A DNA stretch of 64,000 nucleotides from Clostridia bacterium (GCA_017623455.1 JAGAPA010000040.1:1-64000), one strand, 5' to 3'. Shown: positions 1 through 8,170, counted from the first letter of the stretch. Numbers and translations are program-made. The notes: generated by a model not told the origin, from the sequence alone.

Positions 1-657
1 AAAGCCTGTAACAACGGGATCGTTAGGCTTTATTGCAAGCTGTCCGTCTTCTATGCTCTGAGAATCGGGAGTAGCGATAAGCGCTTCTTCGTTGTTAAGA
101 TCAAAGCTTACGGTAAATATCTGTTTCCACTGTGCGTAAAGAGTAATGGATGAGGAGGGAATAAACGTTTCAAAATCAATAAGATTATCCGCTCCGTCCT
201 TATCGAGCGACCAGCCCAAGAACCTCCAACCGTTTGCCGACAAATCATTCGGCTTTGTGATTTTGCCGTTCGTTCCTGCCTCGATAAACTGCTTGGCAGG
301 CGCTTTTCCGTGACCGTTTCTGTCAAAGTTTATCGTATACGTACTCTCTTTTTCTATCCATTTTGCATAAATATCGATATCTTGCGTAATGGGAGTCGTA
401 AAGTCAAACTCGGTTGTAAAACTCATATCTGTATACCAACCGATAAAGTTGTGAGTTGCACTTTCCGGGTCGGGAGAGGGACGAACCGCACACTCGTTTT
501 CCTTGACCTCTTGCGTAATTACGTCACTATACCCAAAAGTTTCAAAGTAAACGTCGTACATTTTGGGCGCAGGGGTCGATGGTGTGTTACAAGCAACACC
601 GAAAGCTATAGCTAAAATTATTACTAAAGAAAGCAAAATACTCTTAAATCTTTTCAT
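1..657 (-). CDS. InlB B-repeat lipoprotein (3' end beyond window)
   Basis: The frame runs without a stop from an ATG at 657 to the left edge, so 219 codons are seen and the C terminus is missing. A basic start (MKRFK), a hydrophobic stretch and a Cys at residue 23 (GVAC) suggest an exported lipoprotein, although the lipobox is not ideal. The mature part carries at least two copies of the Listeria-Bacteroides (InlB B) repeat, seen as FIGWYTD...YAKW at about residues 71-98 and FLGWSLDKDG...LYAQW at about 147-184. This family is usually surface-exposed and often joined to binding or enzymatic domains. An AGGAGG lies 6 nt before the ATG. It starts 11 nt after the GH43-like gene stops, so the two are probably co-transcribed and may act on the same polymer; the function itself is unknown. 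Confidence 0.75.
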   Translation of the reverse strand, partial: MKRFKSILLSLVIILAIAFGVACNTPSTPAPKMYDVYFETFGYSDVITQEVKENECAVRPSPDPESATHNFIGWYTDMSFTTEFDFTTPITQDIDIYAKWIEKESTYTINFDRNGHGKAPAKQFIEAGTNGKITKPNDLSANGWRFLGWSLDKDGADNLIDFETFIPSSSITLYAQWKQIFTVSFDLNNEEALIATPDSQSIEDGQLAIKPNDPVVTGF

Positions 658-668
658 ATTCTACCTCC

Positions 669-3167
669 TTATTCTACGTCCACGGGATTGCCCATAATAT
701 AAATTTCTGACAGCTTTACCACGTAGCGGTTACTACTGTTGAGAGCAAGCGTTCCAACCTTATCCTCAGCGTCTACGGTAATAATAATTTCACTTACCGT
801 TATCTCGTTAAACGTTGCTATTGCAGATCCGCCTTTGCGCATTACCATATTGGTTTGATCACATCCGTCAGGATCCGGTTTAAGATTGTTTATGTGACAG
901 TAGCCGTTATACTCTTTGTTTTCAGGATACCAATCAGGCTTACTATCAAGCTTGAACACAATCGATTCTATATTATTAAACGCGTACACGTAATCACGGC
1001 TGTTGTAGATCATAATATTACGAATGGTCTGAGGCGTATCCCAAGAAAGCTTAAGCTTGAGTTGTCTTGTTTCGGGATTACCTACAACCTCGTACTTTGA
1101 CGACCATTTCTGATAAGTTACCATACCGTCGTTAGCGTACTTTGCCGTTGCCGTGTCACCCTCAAGTATGGTAACAGTTGCGGTCTTTGCTACGTTGTCA
1201 TAGCCTGTAAACACCGAGGTTTTGGGCTGAAGCGAATACGTAGGGCCGTTGCCGTAAAGAATCCATACTTTGTCGGATTTTGCACGCTTTGTAAATTCGT
1301 GATGGTTGTTAGTTTCGTAGCACTCCTCCACCCACTCTCTGTCAAGTCCGTACTTTACGTCCTTTTCAATTTGTGCAGATTTAAGAGCGGAATACGATAC
1401 GTTGTCATAGTCGTACCAATCAATTCTATCAATACCGATACAACGTCCAATAAAGTTTCCGTCCTCGTCCCTATTATTTAATGGGTTATAAAAATAGTGA
1501 TACGTTATCCACATTTCGTCACCAACGGTAAGGAATGCGTGGTGACCTGTTCCTGCAATATAGTCGGTCATTTCGTCCTGATCGATACCAAGACAGGGCG
1601 AATATTCGGGGATCTTGATGAAAGGTCCAAACGGGCTTTCGGATACAGCCATATATATCGAATAGGTTCTGTTACCGTATCCAAAAGGCGAATAGGTAAG
1701 ATAGAAATATCCGTCCTTTTCGAACACGTGCGAAGCCTCGTTTACAGTACCTTCGGACTCTGTTCCCATATAATAACCGGGAACACCGAATATAGGATCG
1801 GTTACCGTGGTCTTAATATTGAATTTCTCGGAATATTCAGGACGGTAGAGAGGAAATTCTTTGTAATTGCCTTTCGTTTCGCCGTCATAATATAAAGTAG
1901 AATATTGCGTACAGGTTACGGGCGTGAAGTTTTCCCAATCGGGAGAACAAAGATCCTTCATGGGCAAGCACCAGATCTGATTACCACGCGTAGCTGAGCT
2001 TGAGTGCGAGTTGAAGTAAAGATATAGCTTTCCCGTAGAATCTACGAACATATTAGTGTCGATTGCAGGGAAAAGTCCTTTACCTGCAGCCGTCCAGTGG
2101 GGAATGGCTTGCTTTATCTCTTCTTTATAGTATCCGATAGAAAGCATACTATTATTATTCTTTATCTCTACGCCGTTCTGGTTAACGATAACGCCGTCCA
2201 CAACCTTAGAAAGAGGTACGTATCCGCCATATTCGTTGCCTTCTTCCCACTTAAGGTCTTTTCTGTACACAGCCCACGCTTCTCCGTTCACCTCTACGGT
2301 TACGGGGGTTCCGTCTGCGTTAAACGCCGCAACGTAGTCGTAATATTCGCTGCTCGTTACCACGTGATAAGGACCTGCAGGAAGAGCAGAGATTGCAAGA
2401 AGAGGGGTAAGACCGTCCCACTTATCATACTCTGTTCCTGCCGTGGTAGTGGGGTTGTAATCGGTTGTTGCGTTTCCGCCCTTGGTTCTGGAGTTGCCCG
2501 AAATCATATACAGTCCGCTGAACGGATCCTTTGTAATTTCGGGAGCCCAAGTAAAACCGTTTAGCCAGCTGTCGGCAAAAACCTCGATCGCTCTACCGCC
2601 AACCGCTCCTCCAAGCTCCCAGTTTTGCATATCGTCAGACACTCTAAGATCGTACGAGCCTTCTACTGCATTGGGGAATTCTTGCTTTGTTTCGGATGAA
2701 ATAGACGAGCTATCGGTGGTACAAATCATATAGAATTTGTTGAGATACTTCTCTTCCCACTCTGCCCAACTTCCGTACTTTTCGCTAACTGCCGAAAGAA
2801 CCTCGTCCTCCGTTGCACCCGGTAAAAACTGGCTCTCCTTTGCAATAAGCTTACTATAAGAAAACTTAAGGTCAGCCTCGCAAGTGTACATCATTCCCGG
2901 ATCCGCACCGTTTGCCTTGTGGTCGTTGTAATAATAGAGTTCATCCTCGTATTCATACACGTTTTCCACTTTTCCCTCCGCATGAGGAAGCTGAAAGCCT
3001 GAGGAAAGTCCAACCTCGGTATTTTCAGTCACCGACACAACTGTTGAAGAATTTTCAACTACGGGAGATTTTATCGCTATAGGCGCGGAAGAAGAACAAG
3101 CCGTCATACTGCCTGTTGCAACTACCGTCATTACAAGAGATAAAATCGTCTTTAATGATTTTTTCAT
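669..3167 (-). CDS. secreted GH43-like glycosidase lipoprotein with C-terminal discoidin-like domain
   Basis: The product is 832 residues. I chose the ATG at 3167 because AAGGAG lies 7 nt upstream and the longer open frame would overlap the promoter. Residues 1-24 form a lipoprotein signal (SMTAC, Cys24), so it should be anchored outside the cell. The five-bladed propeller signatures of family GH43 are visible: WAPEITKD at 207-214, an Asp-containing blade around AIDTNMFVD (368-376), the likely general acid Glu477 in NEASHVF, and GTGHHAF at 539-545. There is an unusually long insert between the first blades. Residues about 690-832 look like an F5/8 type C (CBM32-like) beta sandwich. GH43 enzymes cleave arabinose, xylose or galactose linkages; the exact substrate cannot be read from sequence. 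It has its own promoter and precedes the InlB-repeat lipoprotein. Confidence 0.8.
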   Translation of the reverse strand: MKKSLKTILSLVMTVVATGSMTACSSSAPIAIKSPVVENSSTVVSVTENTEVGLSSGFQLPHAEGKVENVYEYEDELYYYNDHKANGADPGMMYTCEADLKFSYSKLIAKESQFLPGATEDEVLSAVSEKYGSWAEWEEKYLNKFYMICTTDSSSISSETKQEFPNAVEGSYDLRVSDDMQNWELGGAVGGRAIEVFADSWLNGFTWAPEITKDPFSGLYMISGNSRTKGGNATTDYNPTTTAGTEYDKWDGLTPLLAISALPAGPYHVVTSSEYYDYVAAFNADGTPVTVEVNGEAWAVYRKDLKWEEGNEYGGYVPLSKVVDGVIVNQNGVEIKNNNSMLSIGYYKEEIKQAIPHWTAAGKGLFPAIDTNMFVDSTGKLYLYFNSHSSSATRGNQIWCLPMKDLCSPDWENFTPVTCTQYSTLYYDGETKGNYKEFPLYRPEYSEKFNIKTTVTDPIFGVPGYYMGTESEGTVNEASHVFEKDGYFYLTYSPFGYGNRTYSIYMAVSESPFGPFIKIPEYSPCLGIDQDEMTDYIAGTGHHAFLTVGDEMWITYHYFYNPLNNRDEDGNFIGRCIGIDRIDWYDYDNVSYSALKSAQIEKDVKYGLDREWVEECYETNNHHEFTKRAKSDKVWILYGNGPTYSLQPKTSVFTGYDNVAKTATVTILEGDTATAKYANDGMVTYQKWSSKYEVVGNPETRQLKLKLSWDTPQTIRNIMIYNSRDYVYAFNNIESIVFKLDSKPDWYPENKEYNGYCHINNLKPDPDGCDQTNMVMRKGGSAIATFNEITVSEIIITVDAEDKVGTLALNSSNRYVVKLSEIYIMGNPVDVE

Positions 3168-3209
3168 TGTTTTCTCCTTATATATAAAGATTCTTAATTT
3201 GCTAATATC

Positions 3210-3239
3210 ATTATAGCATTTATTTGTAATATCACTCAA
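3210..3239 (-). promoter_or_regulatory. sigma-A-type promoter of the GH43-like gene
   Basis: On the minus strand there is TTGAGT, an 18-nt spacer, then TATAAT. The -10 ends 42 nt before the chosen ATG. The placement rules out the longer upstream start of the open frame. Confidence 0.6.
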
Positions 3240-3525
3240 TAACTTTCCGAACTTTTTTGAGTTTTTCGAAACAAAATGCTTATAATACTACCAAAAAAAA
3301 CAACACTTTAGTGCTTTAATATTCGTTTAGATTATTTTAGCATAAAATTTTTATTATTTGTATGAAATTCAGATTATAAAATATAAAAATTCAATCAATA
3401 TTGCCTTACACATAATTACTAATCGTTCTTTTAATGAGCCATAATCTCACTTTACATCTATTGTAGCTTATTTTATAATTATAATCAATAGCAAAAACGC
3501 TTTATTTTTTAACATTTTCGCCACA
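3240..3525. other. AT-rich intergenic stretch, nothing recognised
   Basis: This is very AT-rich DNA between the GH43-like promoter and the terminator of the isomerase gene. I saw no gene, tRNA or clear long inverted repeat in it. Confidence 0.5.
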
Positions 3526-3566
3526 AAAAAACGCTACACCCTTAGTTTATGGACGTAGCGTTTTTT
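3526..3566 (-). terminator. intrinsic terminator after the isomerase gene
   Basis: AAAAAACGCTAC and GTAGCGTTTTTT form a 12-bp stem with a 17-nt loop. It lies 13 nt past the stop codon of the sugar isomerase gene; the symmetric A/T flanks would let it work in both directions. Confidence 0.8.
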
Positions 3567-3578
3567 ATTATTAATTTT

Positions 3579-4421
3579 TTAGAGTTTGTTTCTTTCAATA
3601 AAGAGCTTAAGGAAAGTTACCGCGGTAAGAATATCCTTTGCGGGATCTGCTCCGCACTCTCTTTCTACGGTCAAGAATCCGTTGTATCCGATATCCTTAA
3701 GCGCGGAAAGATAATTCTTCCAGTCTACGTTACCCTCGCCGAGCGCAACCTCTTGATACGTTCTCTCATCAGCGGGAGGAAGTCCGTAATACTTAGCCGC
3801 ATAAATTCTGCGCGTATCGTAGGGCTTTAGCTGGATACCGTCTTTTGCATGGGTATGCACGATATAATCTTTTAACGTATGTACAGCCTTTACGGGGTCG
3901 TCGCCTGCACACATAACGAGGTTTGCAGGGTCGAAGTTAACGCCCATGCCGGCACCGTTAAGAGTATCTAAGAAGCTCTTTAAGATTACTGCTTTTTCAG
4001 GACCCGTTTCGATAGCGTAATGACCGCCCATCTCTACTGCATAGTCGTTTAAGATCTTACACACCTTGTGCATAGTTTCGTACTGAATACAATTAGTTTC
4101 TTCCGGAACAACGCCAATATGTGTGGTTACGATCTTTGTTCCAAGCTCAAACGCAAGGTCAAGACACTTCTTTTCTCTATCGATCTCAGCTTGCGTGGGC
4201 TCGTAGAACATCTTACAGCCAAAATCTCCGCAAAGCGCAGAGAACACCATACCCTGATCGTTTACCTTTTTCTTAAGCTCTTTGCATGCCTTAACGGGAT
4301 CGGGTTGGTCTACAACCTTGTCTGCATACATTTGAATACCGTCCGCGCCTACTTGCTTAGCTTTGAGTATCGCGGTATCAATATCGGTAGCAAAACTTTC
4401 GAGAATTACACCTGTTTTCAT
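3579..4421 (-). CDS. sugar phosphate isomerase/epimerase (xylose isomerase-like TIM barrel)
   Basis: A 280-residue cytoplasmic protein of the AP endonuclease 2 / IolE-like fold. Visible features are VGADGIQMY (about 24-32), THIGVVPE, the metal-site strands AIETGPEKA and VNFDPANLVM, VHTHAKDG and the C-terminal GEGNVDW and FLTVERECG segments, which carry the Glu, Asp, His and Glu ligands typical of this fold. These enzymes isomerise or epimerise ketoses or inositol derivatives. AAGGAG precedes the ATG. The gene lies 14 nt behind the Gfo/Idh/MocA dehydrogenase, a very common pairing in which dehydrogenase and isomerase process the same uncommon sugar or cyclitol. The specific substrate is unknown. 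Confidence 0.8.
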   Translation of the reverse strand: MKTGVILESFATDIDTAILKAKQVGADGIQMYADKVVDQPDPVKACKELKKKVNDQGMVFSALCGDFGCKMFYEPTQAEIDREKKCLDLAFELGTKIVTTHIGVVPEETNCIQYETMHKVCKILNDYAVEMGGHYAIETGPEKAVILKSFLDTLNGAGMGVNFDPANLVMCAGDDPVKAVHTLKDYIVHTHAKDGIQLKPYDTRRIYAAKYYGLPPADERTYQEVALGEGNVDWKNYLSALKDIGYNGFLTVERECGADPAKDILTAVTFLKLFIERNKL

Positions 4422-4435
4422 ATTTATCTTTCTCC

Positions 4436-5497
4436 TTAGAATTCGATTTCTTTCTTAATATCAGCGGACTTATACAAATAATCCAAAAGCTTTGCAGATT
4501 CGAGAATGTTTTCGATATTATTTCTGTCCTTAACGCCTGTAACAACAGAGTTGATAAACGCCTCGTCCTCTTTCTGGTACATATCGGGGATATCGTACTG
4601 CTCTCTGCTCGTTTCCAAAGTTGCGCCGTCGTACAAATCGAAAAGACTGCAGTAGTCGAGTCTTGCGCCCTTCTTATCGCCCAAAAAGTCGATATACATC
4701 TCGTTTCTGTCAAGGTTTTGCGCCCAAGCTCCGTTGAAGGAAATACTTGCCTTGTCAGTTCTGATATGTCCGGTTATAAAGTCGTCAACGTCGTTTGTTC
4801 CGTTTTCGATATCCGCAGTATCTTCTGCCCACATTCCCTTATACTTATAACTCTTCATATCCTTTGCCATTTCGCAGTACGCGTCGGCTGTAAGCGTTTT
4901 AAGCTTTGCTCCACCCAAGATATAAAGAATAAGGTCTAAAAAGTGTACGCCCCAATCGATAAGAACTCCACCGCCCGACTGAGCCTTTGTTGTAAACGCT
5001 CCGCCAAGTCCGGGAATGGAACGAGGCTGACGGAAAGAACAGTAAACGTGATAAATCTTTCCGAACTCACCCTTTGCATTAAGCTCCGCAAGCTTTTCTA
5101 CGGATTTGTGGTATCTGTTGCAAACACCTATATTGAGCATTTTGCCAACCTCTTCCGCTTTTTTTGCCATTTCGCAAGAAAGCTCGTAGTTTACCGTAAT
5201 GGGCTTTTCGCAGAACACGTGCTTGCCTGCTCCCAAAGCGTCCATTGCTACAGTATAATGCGCGTAGTTGGGCGTAAGAACGTAAACTACGTCAACTTCT
5301 TTATCTGCAAGCGCAATATTGTAGTCGGTGATAGCGTTTTCTACAAAATCGTACTTTTCCATCATCTTAAGCGCCTTCTCTTCTATAAGGTCGCATGCAT
5401 ACTTAACTCTGATTCCGCTCATTTTTGCAAACGCCGGAAAATGCGCGTTTTGAGCAATTCTTCCGCAGCCAACAACTGCTATTACTACGTCTTTCAT
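4436..5497 (-). CDS. Gfo/Idh/MocA family NAD(P)-dependent oxidoreductase
   Basis: A 353-residue dehydrogenase. The start at 5497 follows AAGGAG; the open frame reaches further upstream but that part overlaps the promoter. The Rossmann motif VVGCGRIAQ is at about residues 6-14, followed by the family hallmark CEKPITVN (Lys of the EKP motif) at about 95-102, and the C-terminal beta-sheet domain with GGVLIDWGVHFLDL, which holds the conserved active-site His. Members oxidise or reduce sugars and inositols. It is the first gene of a two-gene operon with the sugar isomerase and is divergent from an AraC-type regulator, which is the likely regulator of this operon. Confidence 0.85.
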   Translation of the reverse strand: MKDVVIAVVGCGRIAQNAHFPAFAKMSGIRVKYACDLIEEKALKMMEKYDFVENAITDYNIALADKEVDVVYVLTPNYAHYTVAMDALGAGKHVFCEKPITVNYELSCEMAKKAEEVGKMLNIGVCNRYHKSVEKLAELNAKGEFGKIYHVYCSFRQPRSIPGLGGAFTTKAQSGGGVLIDWGVHFLDLILYILGGAKLKTLTADAYCEMAKDMKSYKYKGMWAEDTADIENGTNDVDDFITGHIRTDKASISFNGAWAQNLDRNEMYIDFLGDKKGARLDYCSLFDLYDGATLETSREQYDIPDMYQKEDEAFINSVVTGVKDRNNIENILESAKLLDYLYKSADIKKEIEF

Positions 5498-5560
5498 CTT
5501 TTTTTCTCCTTGTTTTTGACATTCTATGCCATCATGCTTTATATAGTATAAACCTTTATA

Positions 5561-5590
5561 GCTATATTGTAAATATCCTTGCTTTGTCAA
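5561..5590 (-). promoter_or_regulatory. promoter of the dehydrogenase-isomerase operon
   Basis: On the minus strand a perfect TTGACA is followed after 18 nt by TATAGC. It lies about 65 nt upstream of the dehydrogenase ATG. The 68 bp between this and the divergent araC-type promoter is the probable regulator-binding region. Confidence 0.55.
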
Positions 5591-5658
5591 AAACTTAATA
5601 TTTTTTTGGATTTTACGCCAAATATGCGTTTTTATTTAGTTTTGAGTTTGGAAAACAG

Positions 5659-5687
5659 TTGACTTTACTTCGCGAAACGTATAAAAT
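5659..5687 (+). promoter_or_regulatory. promoter of the araC-type gene, implying a leaderless mRNA
   Basis: TTGACT, a 17-nt spacer and TAAAAT (5682-5687) are followed by only 6 nt before the ATG at 5694. Transcription starting about 7 nt past the -10 would begin at the A of the start codon. No Shine-Dalgarno sequence is present. Confidence 0.65.
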
Positions 5688-5693
5688 AGAGTT

Positions 5694-6536
5694 ATGGGCA
5701 GATTTCATATAAACAATACGCATTTTTATAAACCGCTTACGTTCGGCGAATTTTCACTGTATCAGTCGGGCAGACTTTACATGCAGGGCGGTGAAGAGAT
5801 AGGACAGCATCCGCATCTTAACTGGTTTGAGCTGACTTCGGTAAGCAAGGGAAGCGGAACGGTCGTAACCAACGGCATGGCGTCAAAGATAGAAAAGGGG
5901 GACGTATACCTCTCCTTTCCTTGTGACATACACAATATTATCTCATCCACCGTCGATCCGCTCGAATACGATTTTATAGCGTTTTACTGTGATAACGAGG
6001 ATATCAAAAAAGCATTGGACGGCATTATCCCCGACCATGGCGACGGTAAAAAACGTATTTTTGCCGATGCGGACATCTCAATGCTTATCACGTCCGTTAT
6101 CAACGAAACTACGGAAGAAAATACTTTGTCCACTATTATGATGCAATCGATTCTTACTCAGATTGCCGTGAGAACTGTAAGAGCTTTTGAAACGAAAACG
6201 GATAACGCGGACGTAAAACCCAAGCGCGACGCAACCTCTCTTTGCTATAAGGTAATGAACTATATCGACTCCCACATCTTCTCCATTACCTCTCTTTCAT
6301 CTCTTGCATCGGTATTTGGTTACAACTACTCGTATATTTCCGATATTTTTGCCAAAACCACGTCGTTTACCATTGCATCATACTACTCGGAAAAACGCTT
6401 GGAGAGAGCCAAACTGCTTCTTAAAGAAAAACGGCTCACCGCTACGGAAATTGCTTCCCTTCTCAATTATTCGTCGGTATATTCGTTCTCTAAAGCCTAT
6501 AAAAATAAGTTTGGACATTCACCAAAATCAACCTAA
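5694..6536 (+). CDS. AraC family transcriptional regulator
   Basis: A 280-residue regulator. Residues about 15-110 look like the AraC-type cupin sensor (HPHLNWFELTSVSKGSGTV, then YLSFPCDIHNI with cupin-like His), and residues about 185-280 are the double helix-turn-helix domain (LSSLASVFGYNYSYISDIFAKTT, then ATEIASLLNYSSVYSFSKAYKNKFGHSP). Proteins like this sense a sugar and activate neighbouring catabolic genes; here the divergent dehydrogenase-isomerase pair and the GH43-like gene beyond it are the likely targets. The ATG has no ribosome binding site and sits 6 nt behind a -10 box, suggesting leaderless translation, which would keep regulator levels low and constant. Confidence 0.85.
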   Translation: MGRFHINNTHFYKPLTFGEFSLYQSGRLYMQGGEEIGQHPHLNWFELTSVSKGSGTVVTNGMASKIEKGDVYLSFPCDIHNIISSTVDPLEYDFIAFYCDNEDIKKALDGIIPDHGDGKKRIFADADISMLITSVINETTEENTLSTIMMQSILTQIAVRTVRAFETKTDNADVKPKRDATSLCYKVMNYIDSHIFSITSLSSLASVFGYNYSYISDIFAKTTSFTIASYYSEKRLERAKLLLKEKRLTATEIASLLNYSSVYSFSKAYKNKFGHSPKST

Positions 6537-6543
6537 AATCTTG

Positions 6544-6552
6544 CATACGTAT
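6544..6552 (+). other. CATACGTAT motif after araC-type stop codon
   Basis: One of several occurrences of this motif just behind stop codons, here 7 nt after the stop and directly before the terminator. Confidence 0.5.
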
Positions 6553-6560
6553 AACAAAAA

Positions 6561-6584
6561 GCCGTGCAAAACGCACGGCTTTTT
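6561..6584 (+). terminator. intrinsic terminator of the araC-type gene
   Basis: GCCGTGC and GCACGGC form a stem around AAAAC, followed by TTTTT. Confidence 0.85.
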
Positions 6585-6597
6585 AGTATAACGAAGT

Positions 6598-7110
6598 TAC
6601 GGCAATGGTGCGAAGGCGGTGGGCAGACCCACGGTCAATATTAAACCCACCTTTACTTATTTATAACCACTTACTTAATAATTTGAAATTTATGAGGACA
6701 ATTGATTGTGGCAATATTGAGATTGCCACGTCGCTCTGCTCCTCGCAATGACAATAATTAGATTCGACGTAAATAAGCCGTTTGGGATGTCAAATGCAAG
6801 GTGGCAGACCCACTCTCAACATAAAAAACTAATAGCGGTTGATTGTTAAATTTGTTGAATAACAATAATGGGTGTACGCCTGCGTACCGAGCAAGAGAAA
6901 TAAATGGGGGTTTCTCCGATGGGCACGTACATGACGTACGCAACCAAGTAAGGTTGTGAAAATCTGCCGTATTGCTATTTGCTTTAAATATGAAAAAGGC
7001 TTAGTTGCGAGCAAGACAAAGATTTGCACGTTCTTACGCAGGGCGCGTACTATGCGTACGCAACCAAGTAAGGTTGTGTAAATCTGCCGTATTGCGACGC
7101 AAATAAGCCT
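6598..7110. repeat. intergenic repeat mosaic A, including a 120-bp tandem period
   Basis: This gene-free stretch is built of short repeated modules. The segment at 6929-6975 recurs at 7049-7095, exactly 120 bp apart, sharing CGTACGCAACCAAGTAAGG and the following AATCTGCCGTATTGC; each copy contains CAACC-AAGTAA-GGTTG, which can fold. GAGCAAGA(G/C)AAA at 6889 and 7009 belongs to the same period. GGTGCGAAGGCGGTGGGCAG at 6607 reappears at 11240 in the second mosaic. Small open frames across it have no ribosome binding sites and follow the repeats, so I treat them as non-coding. Confidence 0.7.
6708..6752. repeat. dispersed palindromic repeat (GTGGCAAT...ATTGCCAC type)
   Basis: GTGGCAAT (6708-6715) and ATTGCCAC (6722-6729) form a hairpin, continued by CGTCGCTCTGCTCCTCGCAA and TGACA. 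Read on the minus strand this is the TGTCATTGCGAGGAG-type short interspersed repeat that I recognise from many unrelated bacterial genomes. It does not encode a protein. Confidence 0.6.
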
Positions 7111-7120
7111 TTTAAGGGTG

Positions 7121-7702
7121 TTATTTGTTGTCGGAAACTACATTAATAAACTCCGCAGGATCTACGTACTTACCGTCCTTTTTAAGCTCTAAGTGAAGAT
7201 GAGTACCAAGATCGGACTCTGAGAGCATAGTGCCCACTATTCCCACAACTGCTCCGTTTTCTATCTTGTCACCCTCTTTAACGGACGCGGAAGAGAGGGA
7301 TTTGTAGATTGCGGTCATACCGTTAGAAAGTTCTACGGTAACGACAACACCCTCCAAAGTGCTCTGTTCTACCTTTTTTACCTTGCCCGAGAATACGCTT
7401 TTTACCTGCGCGTTTTCTTCAAGACCCAAGTCAATACCGTTGTGAGTCTTCCACATATTGAGAGAAGACATATACACGAGCTTATCAACCGAAGCTTCTT
7501 TTAAGACGGTATACTTTTCCGATGGGAGTGAAAACGTTTCTACCGGCTTGGTTACGTCAAGAACAGGAGCGTCCGCGTTTTGTGATTGGTTAGCAGACGT
7601 TGCAAAACCTATGGTAATACCGATTACGGCAACGGCGAACACAAGCACCGCCACTACGGACAACACATTTTTTTTGTTGAGTTTGGAATTGTAAGATTTC
7701 AT
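7121..7702 (-). CDS. spoIIQ: SpoIIQ-like LytM (M23) peptidase-domain protein
   Basis: A 193-residue protein with one membrane segment (about 14-34), a short linker and an M23/LytM domain. The zinc ligands of an active M23 peptidase are present: His87 and Asp91 in HNGIDLG, and His168/His170 in THLHLEL. SpoIIQ is made in the forespore and docks with SpoIIIAH in the mother cell during engulfment; Bacillus SpoIIQ has lost zinc ligands whereas many clostridial versions keep them, as here. Size and layout match SpoIIQ better than a general cell-wall endopeptidase, but a vegetative M23 role is not excluded. GGAGG precedes the ATG. It follows a YwmB-like gene by 81 nt, echoing the ywmB-murA-spoIID-spoIIQ order of Firmicutes. 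Confidence 0.7.
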   Translation of the reverse strand: MKSYNSKLNKKNVLSVVAVLVFAVAVIGITIGFATSANQSQNADAPVLDVTKPVETFSLPSEKYTVLKEASVDKLVYMSSLNMWKTHNGIDLGLEENAQVKSVFSGKVKKVEQSTLEGVVVTVELSNGMTAIYKSLSSASVKEGDKIENGAVVGIVGTMLSESDLGTHLHLELKKDGKYVDPAEFINVVSDNK

Positions 7703-7783
7703 ATTATTTTAACCTCCGAAATTTCTGTTATCCCGATTATTAACACGAATTTACGATTTTATACTGCTTACACTCAAAAAAAA

Positions 7784-8170
7784 TCAAAAACTGCCTTTAA
7801 TGAGCGGAGAACCTACAACCACCGCAGATTCCGTAACTGCAATCATAACGTTTACCGTCGAGCCGAACAACCTCACGCCTTTTAATAAGCACGGTGAATA
7901 CGCGTATATTATAAGGATATCGCCAACGTTTTCTTTTTTTACCGTTTTTGCCTTTAATTTTTTCAAGACTTCCTGTTCGCTTCCGTCGTGTTTACGCAAG
8001 TCCACACGCTCGTAGCCTTTGCTTATGCTAAGCGAAATTTGGGTATCATTGTCGGAAAATGTCGAATACGTACCGTCTAAAAACACGTTTAATCTACAAA
8101 AGCGCAACCTTAGCGCCACAAACGAAAGCATAATACATACCACACCTAAAAAAGCGCAAAACCTTTTCAT
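7784..8170 (-). CDS. small membrane-anchored protein, possibly a shortened YwmB-like protein
   Basis: A 128-residue protein with an N-terminal membrane or signal segment (about 5-25) and an extracytoplasmic remainder. Its end, NVMIAV...VVVGSPLIKGSF, resembles the C-terminal strand pattern of the YwmB family (NVQIA...GTPLI...Y), but it is much shorter than the usual 230 or so residues, so only part of that fold can be present. In Firmicutes ywmB lies close upstream of spoIID and spoIIQ, and this gene sits directly upstream of the SpoIIQ-like gene. The assignment is my inference from a weak similarity. AGGAGA precedes the ATG at 8170. A forespore-type promoter might lie upstream, but I could not fix one convincingly. 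Confidence 0.45.
   Translation of the reverse strand: MKRFCAFLGVVCIMLSFVALRLRFCRLNVFLDGTYSTFSDNDTQISLSISKGYERVDLRKHDGSEQEVLKKLKAKTVKKENVGDILIIYAYSPCLLKGVRLFGSTVNVMIAVTESAVVVGSPLIKGSF

Noticed and set aside
6598..7110. Possible CRISPR array because of regular repeats
   Set aside because: Repeat units are long and uneven, only two share a strict period, no spacer structure or cas genes are present.
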